This document shows, in pieces, positions 22,899 through 33,971 of a DNA stretch of 64,000 nt. Location of the stretch: the NCBI GenBank assembly GCA_963575645.1, contig OY754476.1:744001-808000 (forward strand), written 5' to 3'. Made by a program: the position numbers and the translations under genes. The notes under the pieces were generated by a model that made no database searches, was not told the DNA's origin, and saw nothing but the letters and a program-made list of their open reading frames with translations. How positions within the stretch are numbered: the first letter of the stretch is position 1; each line of letters starts with the position of its first letter. Origin of the DNA: Xanthostigma xanthostigma (taxonomy: Eukaryota; Arthropoda; Insecta; Raphidioptera; Raphidiidae).

Positions 22899-23000
22899 CA
22901 GTGATGGCGAACCTATAATCCGCGGGTTAGATACTGACCCACGCAGGCTTTTTAAATGACCCATATGTCTATTTCTATAAACTCATTTTTTATTTCATAA
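22899..23000 (+). mobile_element. Solo hAT-like end
   Basis: CAGTGATGGCGAACCTATAA is a hAT-type terminus. The opposite end was not found in the window. Confidence 0.4.
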
Positions 23001-23143
23001 AAGAGAGAACAGTCAATAATATTAAAAAAAAGACGGACAAGTGCCAGTAGTATAAAAAAAATAAGCGATTTGTAATTCTAAAAATAAAAAATATAAATAA
23101 ATCAAGTTTTTTGCAATTCTAAAATCAAAAAAGTTAATAATTA

Positions 23144-23212
23144 CATCGGCCAGTAATCGATCACAGGGCGCCCGCGTGGCAGACGAGCATTCTACCACTG
23201 AACCACCGTCGC
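23144..23212 (-). tRNA. tRNA-Gly(GCC)-like pseudogene or SINE head
   Basis: Minus strand reads GGTGGTTCAGTGGTAGAATG, which is the D-arm/A box of tRNA-Gly, then CTGCCAC with anticodon GCC. The T arm is damaged (GTGATCGATTACT instead of GGGTTCGATTCCC) and the acceptor stem pairs poorly. It is probably not functional. Confidence 0.5.
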
Positions 23213-23230
23213 TCTTAAAGATTTGCTGCA

Positions 23231-23912
23231 AGGTATAACCCTTTAAAAATACGATTTTTGACGAAAACCAAAATCTATCGGAACTTTGGCAAAATCATCA
23301 TGCTTATAGAAAAAAACACGCTGAATTCAATGACCACAAACAAACGTCTGTATGACCTTTGGTTTAGAAGTTATGAATATGAATATGAATATGAACTTTA
23401 TTGTCAATAGAACTGTACATATACAGTATATTTGACTAGTCAAAATTACACAGAGACATAATACTATTTAAAATAAGAATAAAATTCGTCAAGAGAATAA
23501 AATGCATTATTGACAAGTAGGCTTTTAACTTTAGATTTAAATTTTGTGAAAGAGGCTAAATTTCTGCATTCTGCAGGCAGTATATTGTATAAATGGGCTG
23601 AAATATTTGACGGACTATATTTAAAAATATTATTATTTGCCATAGGTGTTATTAACCTAAATTTCGTGCGTTTATAGTTTTCAGAAAAACACATAAAACC
23701 TCAGAATGGCCGTAGTTTCCAAACTAAAAGAGATACAGACGTTTGCTTACCTTCATTGAACTCAGTGTATTTTTTCCTGTAAGCATTCTCAATTTCAAAA
23801 GTGTATTAAAGAATTCGATTTTCACAATTTATTCAAGGCATACTCCTTTAAAAAAATGCGATTTTTGACGAAAACCTAAATCTTTCAGAACTTTGGCAAA
23901 ATCATCAATACC
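23231..23912. repeat. Nested direct and inverted repeats around a LINE tail
   Basis: About 75 bases starting AAGGTATA...TACGATTTTTGACGAAAACC (23231) are repeated in the same direction at 23835-23912. Inside them, CACGCTGAATTCAATGACC...CGTCTGTA (about 23318-23352) is mirrored by TACAGACGTTTGC...TTGAACTCAGTGTA (about 23731-23770). The LINE fragment lies between the inverted arms. Confidence 0.55.
23373..23697 (-). mobile_element. 5'-truncated LINE, 3' end only
   Basis: A minus-strand frame of about 76 codons reads ...HLYNILPAECRNL, then FKSKVKSLLVNNAFYSLDEF. This is the C-terminal tail style of jockey/CR1-group LINE reverse-transcriptase proteins. It stops, and about 80 bases later the element ends in GACAATAAAG followed by three TTCATA-type repeats, a normal LINE 3' end. 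Everything upstream is missing, so this is a dead-on-arrival copy. Confidence 0.7.
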
Positions 23913-24514
23913 CAAAAATAAAAAAATAAACTTTACACAGTCACTTAACTAAATCACAGACAAGGGTCGCGTTACAACTTTATATATCAGTACTGGCAGA
24001 TCAAATATCGGTGCTTATATTTATGGTTCGTCAATACAATTAAACAAAAAATGTTTCTTTTTACTGATGTAACAGGCTCAGATCAAAGTAAATGAAGACA
24101 CGCTCAAATGATCTAATTAACACTTATAATTCTAACGAAATCTCTGTCTGTGATTTCGTTTTCATGTCGATTTTTTTCCTACACAGAAAAATTTGCTTAC
24201 AGAATAATTGTTACTTGTATATCTGTCTAGTACAAGCGTCATTAGAGAAGAAACTTGATACACTACCCAACTGACAATCGTATTTTTCATCAGGGTATGA
24301 TTGAGTCAAATGTTCCTTCCAAAATCGTGGAAAAGTCTAGTGATAATATAGAGAAGAAGTAAGTAGGTACTTGTTAAATTTAAAACGTATGCTTTGAAGA
24401 ATACATTTAAAGGCTTTAGATGAGGCTTATTATGCAAATCAGGTTAATGCGTAGCTCCGTTTGATGAAATATGTTTACTGTACACCTGAAGTACATAGCC
24501 TTTTAAAGTATATA
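23913..24514. other. No gene recognised
   Basis: AT-rich spacer; nothing identified. Confidence 0.5.
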
Positions 24515-24522
24515 CTTTAAAT

Positions 24523-24802
24523 CAGCCCCGGATTTAGGGGGGAGCAAAACGGGGCACCCGCCCCGGGCGGCAGTTTCAGGGGGCGCCAAAATCATGATAG
24601 AATGTGGTTGAAAACCACACCCAATCTGTCCTTTTTCCGATTTACTCAATCTACTTGTTTTCTGACGGTTTCCCGTTCACGAAAAATGCCAACCATTTTA
24701 TATTTGTGAGGTTTTTTAAGTAATTTATCTCAAACGCTGGAGAGAGGGGGCGCCATTATCAAGTTTCTGCCCCGGTTCGAAAAAATCCTAGATCTGGGGC
24801 TG
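24523..24802. mobile_element. hAT-type MITE (same family as 9875-10153)
   Basis: CAGCCCCGGATTTAGG and CAGCCCCAGATCTAGG (complemented) with a perfect 8-bp duplication CTTTAAAT (24515-24522, 24803-24810). 280 bp. Confidence 0.92.
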
Positions 24803-24906
24803 CTTTAAATACAGTAGATATTATAAATAACATTACTGACACCTACCAATTTCAGTCAGCCAGAGAAACCAGCTGAGAGTTTGTGGTAAAAAAATATTTT
24901 TTAAAT

Positions 24907-24977
24907 ATAAAGATTCTGTTCAATAGCGAGAGGAAGTCCCTGAACTCGTTCCTATCGCTGTTGAACAAAATCTTTAT
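24907..24977 (+). ncRNA. Hairpin resembling a microRNA precursor
   Basis: TAAAGATTCTGTTCAATAGC and GCTGTTGAACAAAATCTTTA form a stem of about 26 bp, including AGGAA/TTCCT near the loop, with two mismatches and one wobble. The loop is about 16 bases. Size and pairing fit a pre-miRNA. I do not recognise a known mature sequence, and a small transposon foldback is the alternative. Confidence 0.35.
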
Positions 24978-25218
24978 TTTTACAATTTATTTTTTTACTT
25001 TTCAGTCCAGTCATTTCATAAAAAATGTAAAAAACGACATGAAAAAGATTGAAATATATTCAAAAATGTTATTTGAACTTGACGTCAGTAAAATTTCACG
25101 ACAAATAGCGTACACAAAGAAGGCAATGTTTTTCAATAAACTGCGAAGTTGCAAACGCTATAACTACAATAAACCGGCGTTGTTTGCGAAACATAAAAGC
25201 GAAAGATTCAATATTTGA

Positions 25219-27172
25219 TAGTAAAATTATTACAAGGAGTATTAGAAAGTTCATGAGAAGCCATTTCAGATGTGAGTGAACATAAACAAATGATCATTCA
25301 TCGATATTGTCCATAAAATATAAATAAATAGATGCATTTTTATTGTTCAATGGCGTGGAATATCTTTCTATTATTTGTATCTTTTATATCTGACGACCGA
25401 CAAGAGTTTTTCATTTTATATCAATATTTGTCAAACGTTATTTTCAAATGAAGGGCGCAGAAGGTCACATAAGTGTAATTTTAAGCTTTGCACATAAAAA
25501 TAAAAAAAAATACATATTATTGTCATTTTTACGATTCTCTACCAAATAGTTTTGGTGAAATTTCGCTGCCAGTTCGTCTGTCCTTTTTTATTTGCACATA
25601 AAATTATTGTGATGAATATTTACCAACGTCTATTTTTTAATTAATGCATTTAATCATCGTCTAAAAACACCACTCCGTCTCTACGTATGAACTAAAAATA
25701 CCATTTTGTGGCCACGCGCGCGACAAGTAACTCTTAAATTAAAAATATGTTTATTTGACTGCTTAATTCAGTTCAAATTGTAAATAGATTACAAACATTT
25801 CTTTCGTTTTCAACATTTCGTTAAATATATCAAACTAAAACCACACTTTAAAATTGAAAATACAAGCACGTTTCGAGAAAAGTGGACGAGAGTTCTGGTT
25901 TTCCTTAACTGTTTCTCCAATGTATTTAATTTTAACATAAGTGCAATAGAGAAAAATCTACAGTTTTCAAATTGTATCTTAAATCATAAAAAAAGAAATG
26001 TACTATAGAAGGCGAACCGCAGGATGCAATAAATTTCACATCAAATATGCAATAAACAAATTTACGAGGAGACGATACTGGCAAAAGTACTACAAAAAGA
26101 AAGGAAATACATTTCAACGAGAAAAAGTATGTTCAAAACTACAGTTATACAATATCTGATTATCGTTATTCAATACTTAAGAGTTATTAACTTATTATTC
26201 ATGTAGTAATTAATCCTACCCTAGCACTGGCTATGCCAAGTTGGGTAGGTTAATTCCAAAGAAAGTTTATTTTATTTTGATTTTGAATGTATAACTATTA
26301 TTGGAATAAATTATTTCTAATTCTAATAAATATTTTTTCGACATCAGGAATAATAATGGTCAACTATTGATTTCGTGAGGTTTCAAAAACCCGTAAAATA
26401 TTTTAACACCGTAGCTTTTAGATTATTCTATAAAAAAAACCGTAAAAACAATTGAAATCACTCAGTCCCCAGCGTTAGATGCAAAGTTCAAACTTTGGAG
26501 TCTTCCTCTAGAGGGGAGCAATTTTTATGTTTAAGAGACAGTAAAGTATTTTAATGATGGCAATGTTTTACTGAGCGGACGTCATGTTTGTAACTCTGAA
26601 ACAGCGATGAGGTGTACAAACTGAGGAAGAAAGGAGAACTCCGAAGGCAGTGAATAGGAGAAGAGACGTCGATTCTTTCAAAGCCCGAGGACTTATTTTC
26701 ATTACGAGACATGGAAGATAACATTAACGATTCTACCGACCGAGTAATAATACTATGCAAATATAAATTACTTTCAATTTCCATGAGAATATACTAGTTT
26801 AAAAGAGCGTTCAGCACTTTAATTTAATCCAATCAGATTACATTTACATTTTATCATAAACAAGTTATCAGTGAGTGATTTCTCCATGCTGCGACTACGA
26901 ACCTCTTGCAAAATAAATACATACAGGCTGTTTTCGGTTTACTTAATTTTATTTTTAACTAGCGATTTCATTTAAACGCCAAAATATATAGTCTATGGTT
27001 CATCCTCAAGGTCCATTCTAAATATTAGTGAAAAAAAAATTAATTTGATGAGTATAGTTTCAGAGATGCTTTGATGGTTTGGTGTGTGCCACCAAAGTGA
27101 ACGTTTATTGTCTATGAATAGAGCACACGCTCTGACGCCATGTTTTTTACTCTCAATTTGTGATTCTGACTC
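25219..27172. other. No gene recognised
   Basis: AT-rich spacer. Open frames, including that at 26551-26784 on the minus strand, show no family features. Confidence 0.45.
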
Positions 27173-27175
27173 TTA

Positions 27176-27934
27176 AGCTACGTTTATACTAGAGATTTAT
27201 TTCATGATAGAAATCTCAACCATCGGAGATATTTTTCTTGATGTGTTTATACTATGACATAAATGTGAATGAATAAATTGCTTGACAGTCTGGTTGAGAA
27301 AAAATGTCGATATAAGTGTAGCATTGTGTTTAGAGTTAGACCAAAGGTAGAGAAATATGTCGACACTTTACTCTCCACATGTCCACAGTTTTGATCATTA
27401 TGCCTTGCACTAAACGCCAGGCGGTTGCAATAATAATTTTATTATTGCATGAAAAAAAAAGAAAGAAAAGGAAAATTTGTGTGCGAAATTGGTTGTTGAG
27501 AAGAAGTGCCCTAGGAGCTTACAGTTATGCAATGAATTGAAAATTGAAGACCCAATACAATTACAAAATTTTGCAAGCATGTCTTCAACGGATCTCTACG
27601 AATTAGTAAATCTAGTTGGGCCATTGATTCAACTTCTGTACGGGTCCACTATTTTTTTCCGACATTTCGTTCACGTATAATTAGCATACATACAATCACA
27701 AAATATCTCGAGAGATCCTAGAAAAAGTAGACGACTGTTCAACTTTTGATATTTATGTCCGAGACTACTTGATTCTTGTTTCAGCAGCGTTTATATTTAC
27801 TACATTTTATGTCAAGTAATATATCTCAGCTTTGTGAATAAATCTCCGATAGCTTATGTCAGCAAGGTTTACACTTAAATATACTTATTACAGAGAGAAA
27901 TGTGGGGAAATAAATCTCTAGTATAAACGTAGCT
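27176..27934 (+). mobile_element. PIF/Harbinger element with decayed transposase
   Basis: Inverted ends AGCTACGTTTATACTAGAGA and its complement are flanked by TTA on both sides. On the plus strand a frame from about 27463 reads KRKICVRNWLLRRSALGAYS, then stops. A second frame continues ELKIEDPIQLQNF and DLYELVNLVGPLI. Together these match the N-terminal region of Harbinger transposases (W..R..LG.Y..L..EL, then NF.RM...F..L...V.P.I). A frameshift near 27535 separates them and the catalytic DDE part is missing, so the copy is an internally deleted, inactive element of 759 bp. Confidence 0.8.
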
Positions 27935-27996
27935 TTAGAATAGATTCGGTCATCTGAGTTTTATAACTGCCGAATTTCATGCAAACAGACCGACGC

Positions 27997-28323
27997 TATA
28001 GTACGCGCCACGAATCTAATAGGCTCGGAAGTTAGATGCGAATGCAGGCTTGCGCTTGTACAGCCTGTTGAAAAACTACAAAGTCGCAACTTAACAAAAC
28101 TAAAATAGCAATAACAACTTGACAATAGCGTACTCGACTGTACTTTAAAGCAGGAAAGCGACAAGTGACAAAGGCAGCGAGCGATCACGGTCAATCACCG
28201 ACGAGCGCACGTTCCGTGCAAGTAGCTGGGAGGTGGTGGGAGTATCAACGGCTCTAAAATGTGCCTTTGCGACGCTGTTTGTGACTAACATCCGAACCTT
28301 TTAGATCCGTGGCGCGTACTATA
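27997..28323 (-). mobile_element. MITE family B, copy 2 (best ends)
   Basis: TATAGTACGCGCCACGAATC and its near-perfect inverse GATCCGTGGCGCGTACTATA bound 327 bp. The mirrored TATA makes it unclear whether the duplication is TA or TATA. The similarity to 14843-15166 covers the full length in the opposite orientation. Confidence 0.82.
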
Positions 28324-29998
28324 CGTACTAACAAATTCTCTAGTCAAACACAACACGGTTTAATAACGGTAGATGACAAAAAGTTGGAGAATGTTCCTTG
28401 GATGCATACGAGATTATGAAAGAGTCTAACATTCTGTTCCCGTAGTTCATTTGTAAGCCTCGTTTTACAATGAAACGGAAGACGGTAGATGTATGTCGTA
28501 AAACGTTTTCGGAAGTCATAAGATGAGTCGGCAGTACGACACGTGCTCTATAATACAGTTGGTATGCGTTTACGGTTTTGTGGTTATCTTATGTGAATGT
28601 CAAGTTCTGATTTAAAAACAAATTAAAACGCTTCAAAAAAAGTTCTTATTTTTGATCGTAACTGGTAAATAAATAAAATAAGAACTTTATCAGGGTGACA
28701 ACATAAGAATGCAATATGAAAAACACTTGGACTTGTTGGGGGTTTATTTCTATGATTTATAAAAAAAATTCCGACCTTTCTGGTCAAAATATGGTTTAAA
28801 ATAGTGTCAATAAGATGGTATCTAGTAACAGACTTACGCTTGTAGAAGTTAATTCTCTCTCACCTGAAAAAAAAAGAAAAAAACATTAGTGTTTATGATT
28901 TTTTTACATATTATATCTATTATCTATATAGAGATGTTATTCAGACACTAATTGTGGCCTATGTTATCAAGCGTCTATAATTTACAATGTTGTTTCGACT
29001 TTGTAAAAAATAAAGGTTTCGTCAATCTTCATTTCTGTACGCGTTTTTTTTATTATAAACTTTTGGCTTTTACACTTTTGTGTATTCTACACTAACTTAA
29101 CTATAAATAATTCTGACTAAATATATTACCACATATATAAAACTGGGACACATGATGGATGGATCATAAGGATATAGGAATCAGGACCACGGAAGTGCTC
29201 GGATCCAACTCGGCGGGCAAAACTAACAAGAGGTCAGGAACACGGACGAACTGTACGCGTTAGATATACTTACGTAATTTCAATAACAACCGAAAGACAT
29301 TGCATCGCCGCTTATCATAAATAAATGAACAGAACCACTATTATCAGGTCTTAATGTTAAAAATCAACAATTATTTTTTTTTACTTTCTAACGACCAGAA
29401 TCTTAAGTTTAAAATTAAACAAAAATTTTATAAGGTGCTGTATTTCACCAAAAGGTACTTTGTGTCCCCATAAAAATAGTCGTAGTTTTTCAGCTGGAAT
29501 TCTTTTTTCAGACTTACAATGAAACTAACCTTTCCGTTAACACCACATATTGTAAACCATTAACATTCATTAAACGTTAATTGGCTAAATTTTTTTCAGT
29601 GAATGGATGGAGAATGAAAGATTTGACCTGTTTTACGTTTTTTTTTTTTTTGCTTCCTGAATATAATACATAATTTAAATAGCATTGTGTAAAAAAATAT
29701 CGTTTATTTTCGTGCATCATTATCGATTGTAGTATTATTTCATTCAATTTCGATTCTTTACATCATTTAATTATATGGTTACTGTTCTATTTATGAACGG
29801 ATTTTATATGAACAATATTCTTCATTTATATTCCATGTGGTTTTCCATTAGCGATTTAATTGACTACAAAACATGACATGGTTGAATTCAATACATTTTC
29901 AGCACTATTTGTGATATTAGTGCAGCCACTGAAAAGCATCCCGGGAAACACACGGGAATGATGATACATTTGATGACAGTTTTTGTATAGACAATGGC
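28324..29998. other. No gene recognised; one possible micro-exon
   Basis: AT-rich spacer. The only item is the splice-flanked 26-nt segment at 28838-28863. Confidence 0.45.
28838..28863 (-). CDS. Possible 26-nt micro-exon, unassigned
   Basis: On the minus strand a tract of T and C ends in TTTCAG directly before the segment, and GTAAGTCTG, a near-perfect donor, follows it. Only one phase is open, and it joins in frame with the possible exon at 11169-11214. It does not fit the phase of the exon at 33424-33620. It could be untranslated or fortuitous. Confidence 0.2.
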
Positions 29999-30117
29999 GT
30001 CGCTTCATTGTTCAATGATATTAATTAATATCATTGAACAATGAAGCGACTTTCAAGGTGTAATTAAGGAGAACTTTATATTATAATATAAAGTTCTCCT
30101 TAATTAGACCTTGAAAG
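29999..30117. repeat. Two adjoining long palindromes
   Basis: 29999-30050 is a perfect 52-base palindrome centred on TTAATTAA. 30050-30117 is a second palindrome of 68 bases with one mismatched pair, centred on ATATTATAATAT. They share the base at their junction. Confidence 0.95.
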
Positions 30118-30231
30118 TGTAATTCAGATTGTAGAATAATGTTTTGTAGTTAAAAAGAAACTTAATTAAATTGCAATCCTATTGGTAAATACATTCATAA
30201 CGATTGTCAAAACTTATCCATAAAAATTATA

Positions 30232-30700
30232 ACTCAGATCTGAACCGGTTCAAAGAGCCGACTCCGACAAAAGATGCGTGAGAGCCGGCTCACTTTTTTT
30301 GAGCCGACGGATCAACGGATCCGTATAACTCAGTGAAACACTTAACACAAATAAGTATCTGTCAGCTCAAATGACTCATGCATATGTTTGGCTATGCATT
30401 CTATACATACATTATACAACTATACAGTGTACTCACTATGCACTAGGCGGTACTTAAGTCACAACTATTTTAAGGTATTGTATTGCATATTGCAATATAA
30501 TATGCTTTCTGTAACATAGCAAGTAGCAACCTGTAAAACCCCGCCTTATAATATGAGTCAGTCACTGGCATAATAAGGTGATATGATTGACTTGATTCAA
30601 CTAACTCAGTGGCTCAGTTGACTCGAATAACATATTCAGAACTCGGCTCTTTTTGAACCGGCTCACATACGGGATCCAGATGCAAAGATGCAGATCACTA
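30232..30700. mobile_element. hAT-like element, diverged left end
   Basis: The right end complemented reads TAGTGATCTGCATCTTTGCA, a hAT terminus of the TAGTGAT type. Inside it GAGCCGGTTC mirrors GAACCGGTTC near the left end, and AGAGCCGA occurs inverted at both sides. The left terminus (TAACTCAGATCTGAACC) is diverged and no clean duplication is visible. Confidence 0.5.
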
Positions 30701-32991
30701 AAAAGACCCGTTTGTCTCATATCTAGTTAATACCTTATTCGCTCGCTTCTGTCGTTCGAATTTAGCATCAATCTTATTAGTAATCGGACGAATCCGGGCC
30801 TATAGACTTAAATCAGCTATCGAATGGTAAAAGCCGCATTCAAATCCGTTCGGTAGTTGTCGCGTTTTTAGTGGACATACAAACGTACAAAGCGGTTTAA
30901 TCAATGATTCCCATAATCTGGTTAAACAAAAATGCGCTCTGATTTTTTCCAGTGACCTTCGGAATTTCATTCTTAAGGAAGTTGAGCCGTTTTACGAAGA
31001 CTATGAAAAAAATCTGAAATAAAGTTTTTTTAATAGATTTTTTATGACAAAATTTTCGGTAAAAAATCCAAAATCATTAGGAGATTTATAAAGTTAAAAA
31101 TTAAAAAAAACTTTTACATATAGTCTTATGGAAAATATGTCAACCCAGCATGCAAACGGTACATTTTAATTTTTTGCAAATAACCAAATAATGTCAGTAG
31201 TTCTGAAAACTAACTATGTAAAGAATCGATGTCTTACGCATATTTTAATATTTTTTTCAATTTAATTAGGAGACTTTTAATCAATAAAAAAATTATTAAA
31301 CCTTAGCACTTTCGATTATGGACTTTTATTCTTGACAATTTTAACTGAATTTTCAACTTTTTAAAGATTTAATTTTAATTTTTATTATTTCTAATTTCTT
31401 TTTTTAATTATTTACATAAATTTATTTTTTCTAACCTAACTTTGTACAAAAAATTCAAAAGTTAAACCATTAAGTAAAATACTGAAATAATTAATTGATA
31501 TTAAAAAAAAAATTATTTATACCTTTATGACAATAATTTATTAGTATCATCGACTTATAACCTTTTGTAAAAATTTATTATGGAAAATTTCCCATTTAGA
31601 ATTCGACTTACTTTTGATTGGGACTGTAACGCATCAACCTCCTTAAGGTTTTTCTAAACCGAAATCATCAATCGGAATTATTCCACCGGATTTTATAAGC
31701 CAGAGTTTTCTCAATGCCCGGTCTGTATACTGTAGGTAATGTTTTTTAACTGGTTACCGTGCACAATTTAATCTATAACAGCCATTGATTCCGAATTTAA
31801 TTAATTCCTGTCTATTCATGATTGAAAACAATAGAATATACATATTTTTAATAAAAATCTCCGACACTGAAAGATCATTTGTGATTTGTGAATGATTTGA
31901 GCCCATTAGCGCGGTGTCTCTGATAGCAGTTTTACTGTAAATAGTCTACTTAAAAGTTGAGCAAAGACGAAAATGACGTGAAGATTGGTACGAGAAAGAG
32001 AAGGAAAGACGATTGAACATATCTTTATCGTCTTTGTCTTTTACACTTTGACTGTTAAATGAGACTATTTTATCGTTAGCGGCAGCTATTTTACATTGTA
32101 CTCACATTTCTCACAAAGTAAAATCGAAAAGACTAAATAACTTCAAATTAAAAAAAAAAAACTATAGAATCCGACAACATAAAAGAAGCAAATGAAAACA
32201 TGAGATTTATTTTGCAGTAAAACTTCTTTACGCACGCTTGACTTGGGGAGTAAGCTGGTGAATGCGTGACGAGAGATTTACGGAAGTGTGATCGGGCAAA
32301 TACTTCACTGGCTAGTGGCGCCATCAGGTGGCCGAAAACATAAGCAGTACTAACAATAGAATGACATATGTACTTTATTTGCCAGAAAAAAAAGTTTTGT
32401 AAACCTACTTAACTTGCAGAGCTAAATAATATTTCATAAAGATTTACGCTTAAAATCCAACGAGAGCTAAGTAATTGCAATATATTACTTTTGTTTTCAT
32501 TATCTTTATGTTTATATTTCTTTCTTCTTACATTAGACTGTTCATTTCGTTCTTGAACAATTTTATAAATTAATATTTTGTTCAATACATTAAAAATTCT
32601 ACGTTTAAAGTGAATAAAATTGTAAAAACATTTTAAAGTTTATATTTTGTGAATTTTCGGGTGAATAATAACAAATTATGGCAGGAAGAAGTTTTACTTC
32701 AGTCGTGAGGTCTAAAGCATACTCGTTTTTTTTATGAAACATTTTAATATAAATCATAAAAAGTATATATTTTTGGAATCGCTACAAAAAAAAATATATG
32801 ATACACACTACTAGATCGATTTGACAGGGGGAAAATGTTAAGAGAGGACTATTTCCACCTTACATTTTTCATTCTGGGTTGTCTGTTCGGAAAGACTATA
32901 TTAAAATTTAAATTAACATTTTATTCCGAGGATAATAAAAGAAGTCTCAGTTCATTTTTCAAACAAAGTTAGCAAACAAATTACAGAAAAG
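30701..32991. other. No gene recognised
   Basis: Strongly AT-rich spacer, particularly 31000-31560; nothing identified. Confidence 0.5.
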
Positions 32992-33360
32992 ATGACACAG
33001 AGAAAGGCTAAATACGAGTCTAAGAAAAGATGTACCACGAAAACAGCATGTACTCGACCGAATAGCTGTTGCTCACACCCTTTCTTCGACCATACTTGTA
33101 CAGGGTTTAAAACATTTGACTGGCATAATATGTATAACATATTACGCCAGTTTGAAAGAAACCAAGCGGATATTTTGTTGGGAAACCAGGGGGTTGTTAA
33201 AACGTTGGGATTAGCTGATATTTGTCAAACCATTTTAGGTAAATGTCTACAACGCAGGGTGTTTTTCCGTTTAAATTATCACTACAAATTTTCATCTCAT
33301 TCTACACGGTTTCCTGCCGTTTCTAAAAGACTTCAAGTCCCGTACATAGGAACTGGATAA
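32992..33360 (+). CDS. Unassigned open frame of 122 codons
   Basis: The frame starts MTQRKAKYESKKRCTTK, is rich in lysine, arginine and cysteine in its first half, and is less AT-biased than its surroundings. I recognise no family, signal peptide or membrane segment. Its end overlaps nothing on the plus strand, and a putative exon of another gene begins 64 bases beyond on the minus strand. In DNA this AT-rich a 122-codon frame is uncommon but not decisive. Confidence 0.2.
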   Translation: MTQRKAKYESKKRCTTKTACTRPNSCCSHPFFDHTCTGFKTFDWHNMYNILRQFERNQADILLGNQGVVKTLGLADICQTILGKCLQRRVFFRLNYHYKFSSHSTRFPAVSKRLQVPYIGTG

Positions 33361-33423
33361 TTATCCGAAATCCATATGATTAGAAAACAATGCATCCAGC
33401 AAAAATAATGATAATATATTAAC

Positions 33424-33620
33424 CTCTTTCGTTTGGTGTAGTGACCTATACTATTTGAACTATCTACTAAATCAGAAGGTAAACCAACTGAAGCAATAGG
33501 TCCTTGCGTCTGCAAGGGTTGTACGTGATGATGCCCGTGTAAATAGCTTGGTGGCGGAGGTGCGTAATGAGGAGGACCGCTTCCACCAGCGGCAGTGTAA
33601 GCGTACACTGAGTAATCCAT
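33424..33620 (-). CDS. Probable first coding exon of an unassigned, possibly regulatory, gene
   Basis: The ATG at 33620-33618 starts MDYSVYAYTAAGGSGPPHYA. The peptide continues with PPPPSYLHGHHH and ends GHYTKRKR, where AGAG meets GTTAAT, a usable donor. The exon is 65 codons plus two bases. Balanced codons, a proline/histidine-rich start and a basic KRKR run resemble the N-terminal exon of a transcription factor. A homeodomain protein (KRKR before RHRTIFT in goosecoid/Vsx types) or a bHLH-PAS protein of the spineless/AHR type are both conceivable, but nothing here proves either. The next exon is not found in the window, so a long intron is implied. Confidence 0.5.
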
Positions 33621-33971
33621 AATCACTTTTCATTATGATTTATTGTTACACTAAAACAATATCGTATACTGAAAATTATTTAACTGCACACCTTTGTATG
33701 ATTTCACATTTTTTTTTTCGACTAGTATTTTGTTATATGGCATGAATTGTTTATTTTAGAAATACACCAATGACGATATATCTCCACATTATTTTTACAA
33801 ACACGAAAGGTTAAATATATTTTTATTTACGCTCGATTTTGTATTTATTTATATTTTATTTGTACAAGGACGTTATTATTACAAATTAATAAAAATTGTT
33901 ATTCGTATTTGCGAAGATTGTTTGTGTTTTTATAGGTAGTATTTTAGATACATTTGCATTATGAAACAACA
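33621..33971. other. Upstream region of the 33.6-kb exon
   Basis: AT-rich DNA that would hold the 5' untranslated region and promoter of the minus-strand exon. No clear TATA or initiator can be chosen among the many AT motifs. Confidence 0.3.

Noticed and set aside
23144-23212. Functional tRNA-Gly(GCC) gene
   Set aside because: The B box and acceptor stem are damaged.
24883-25218. 111-codon plus-strand frame, rich in Phe/Lys
   Set aside because: It overlaps the hairpin, has AT-driven composition and no family signature.
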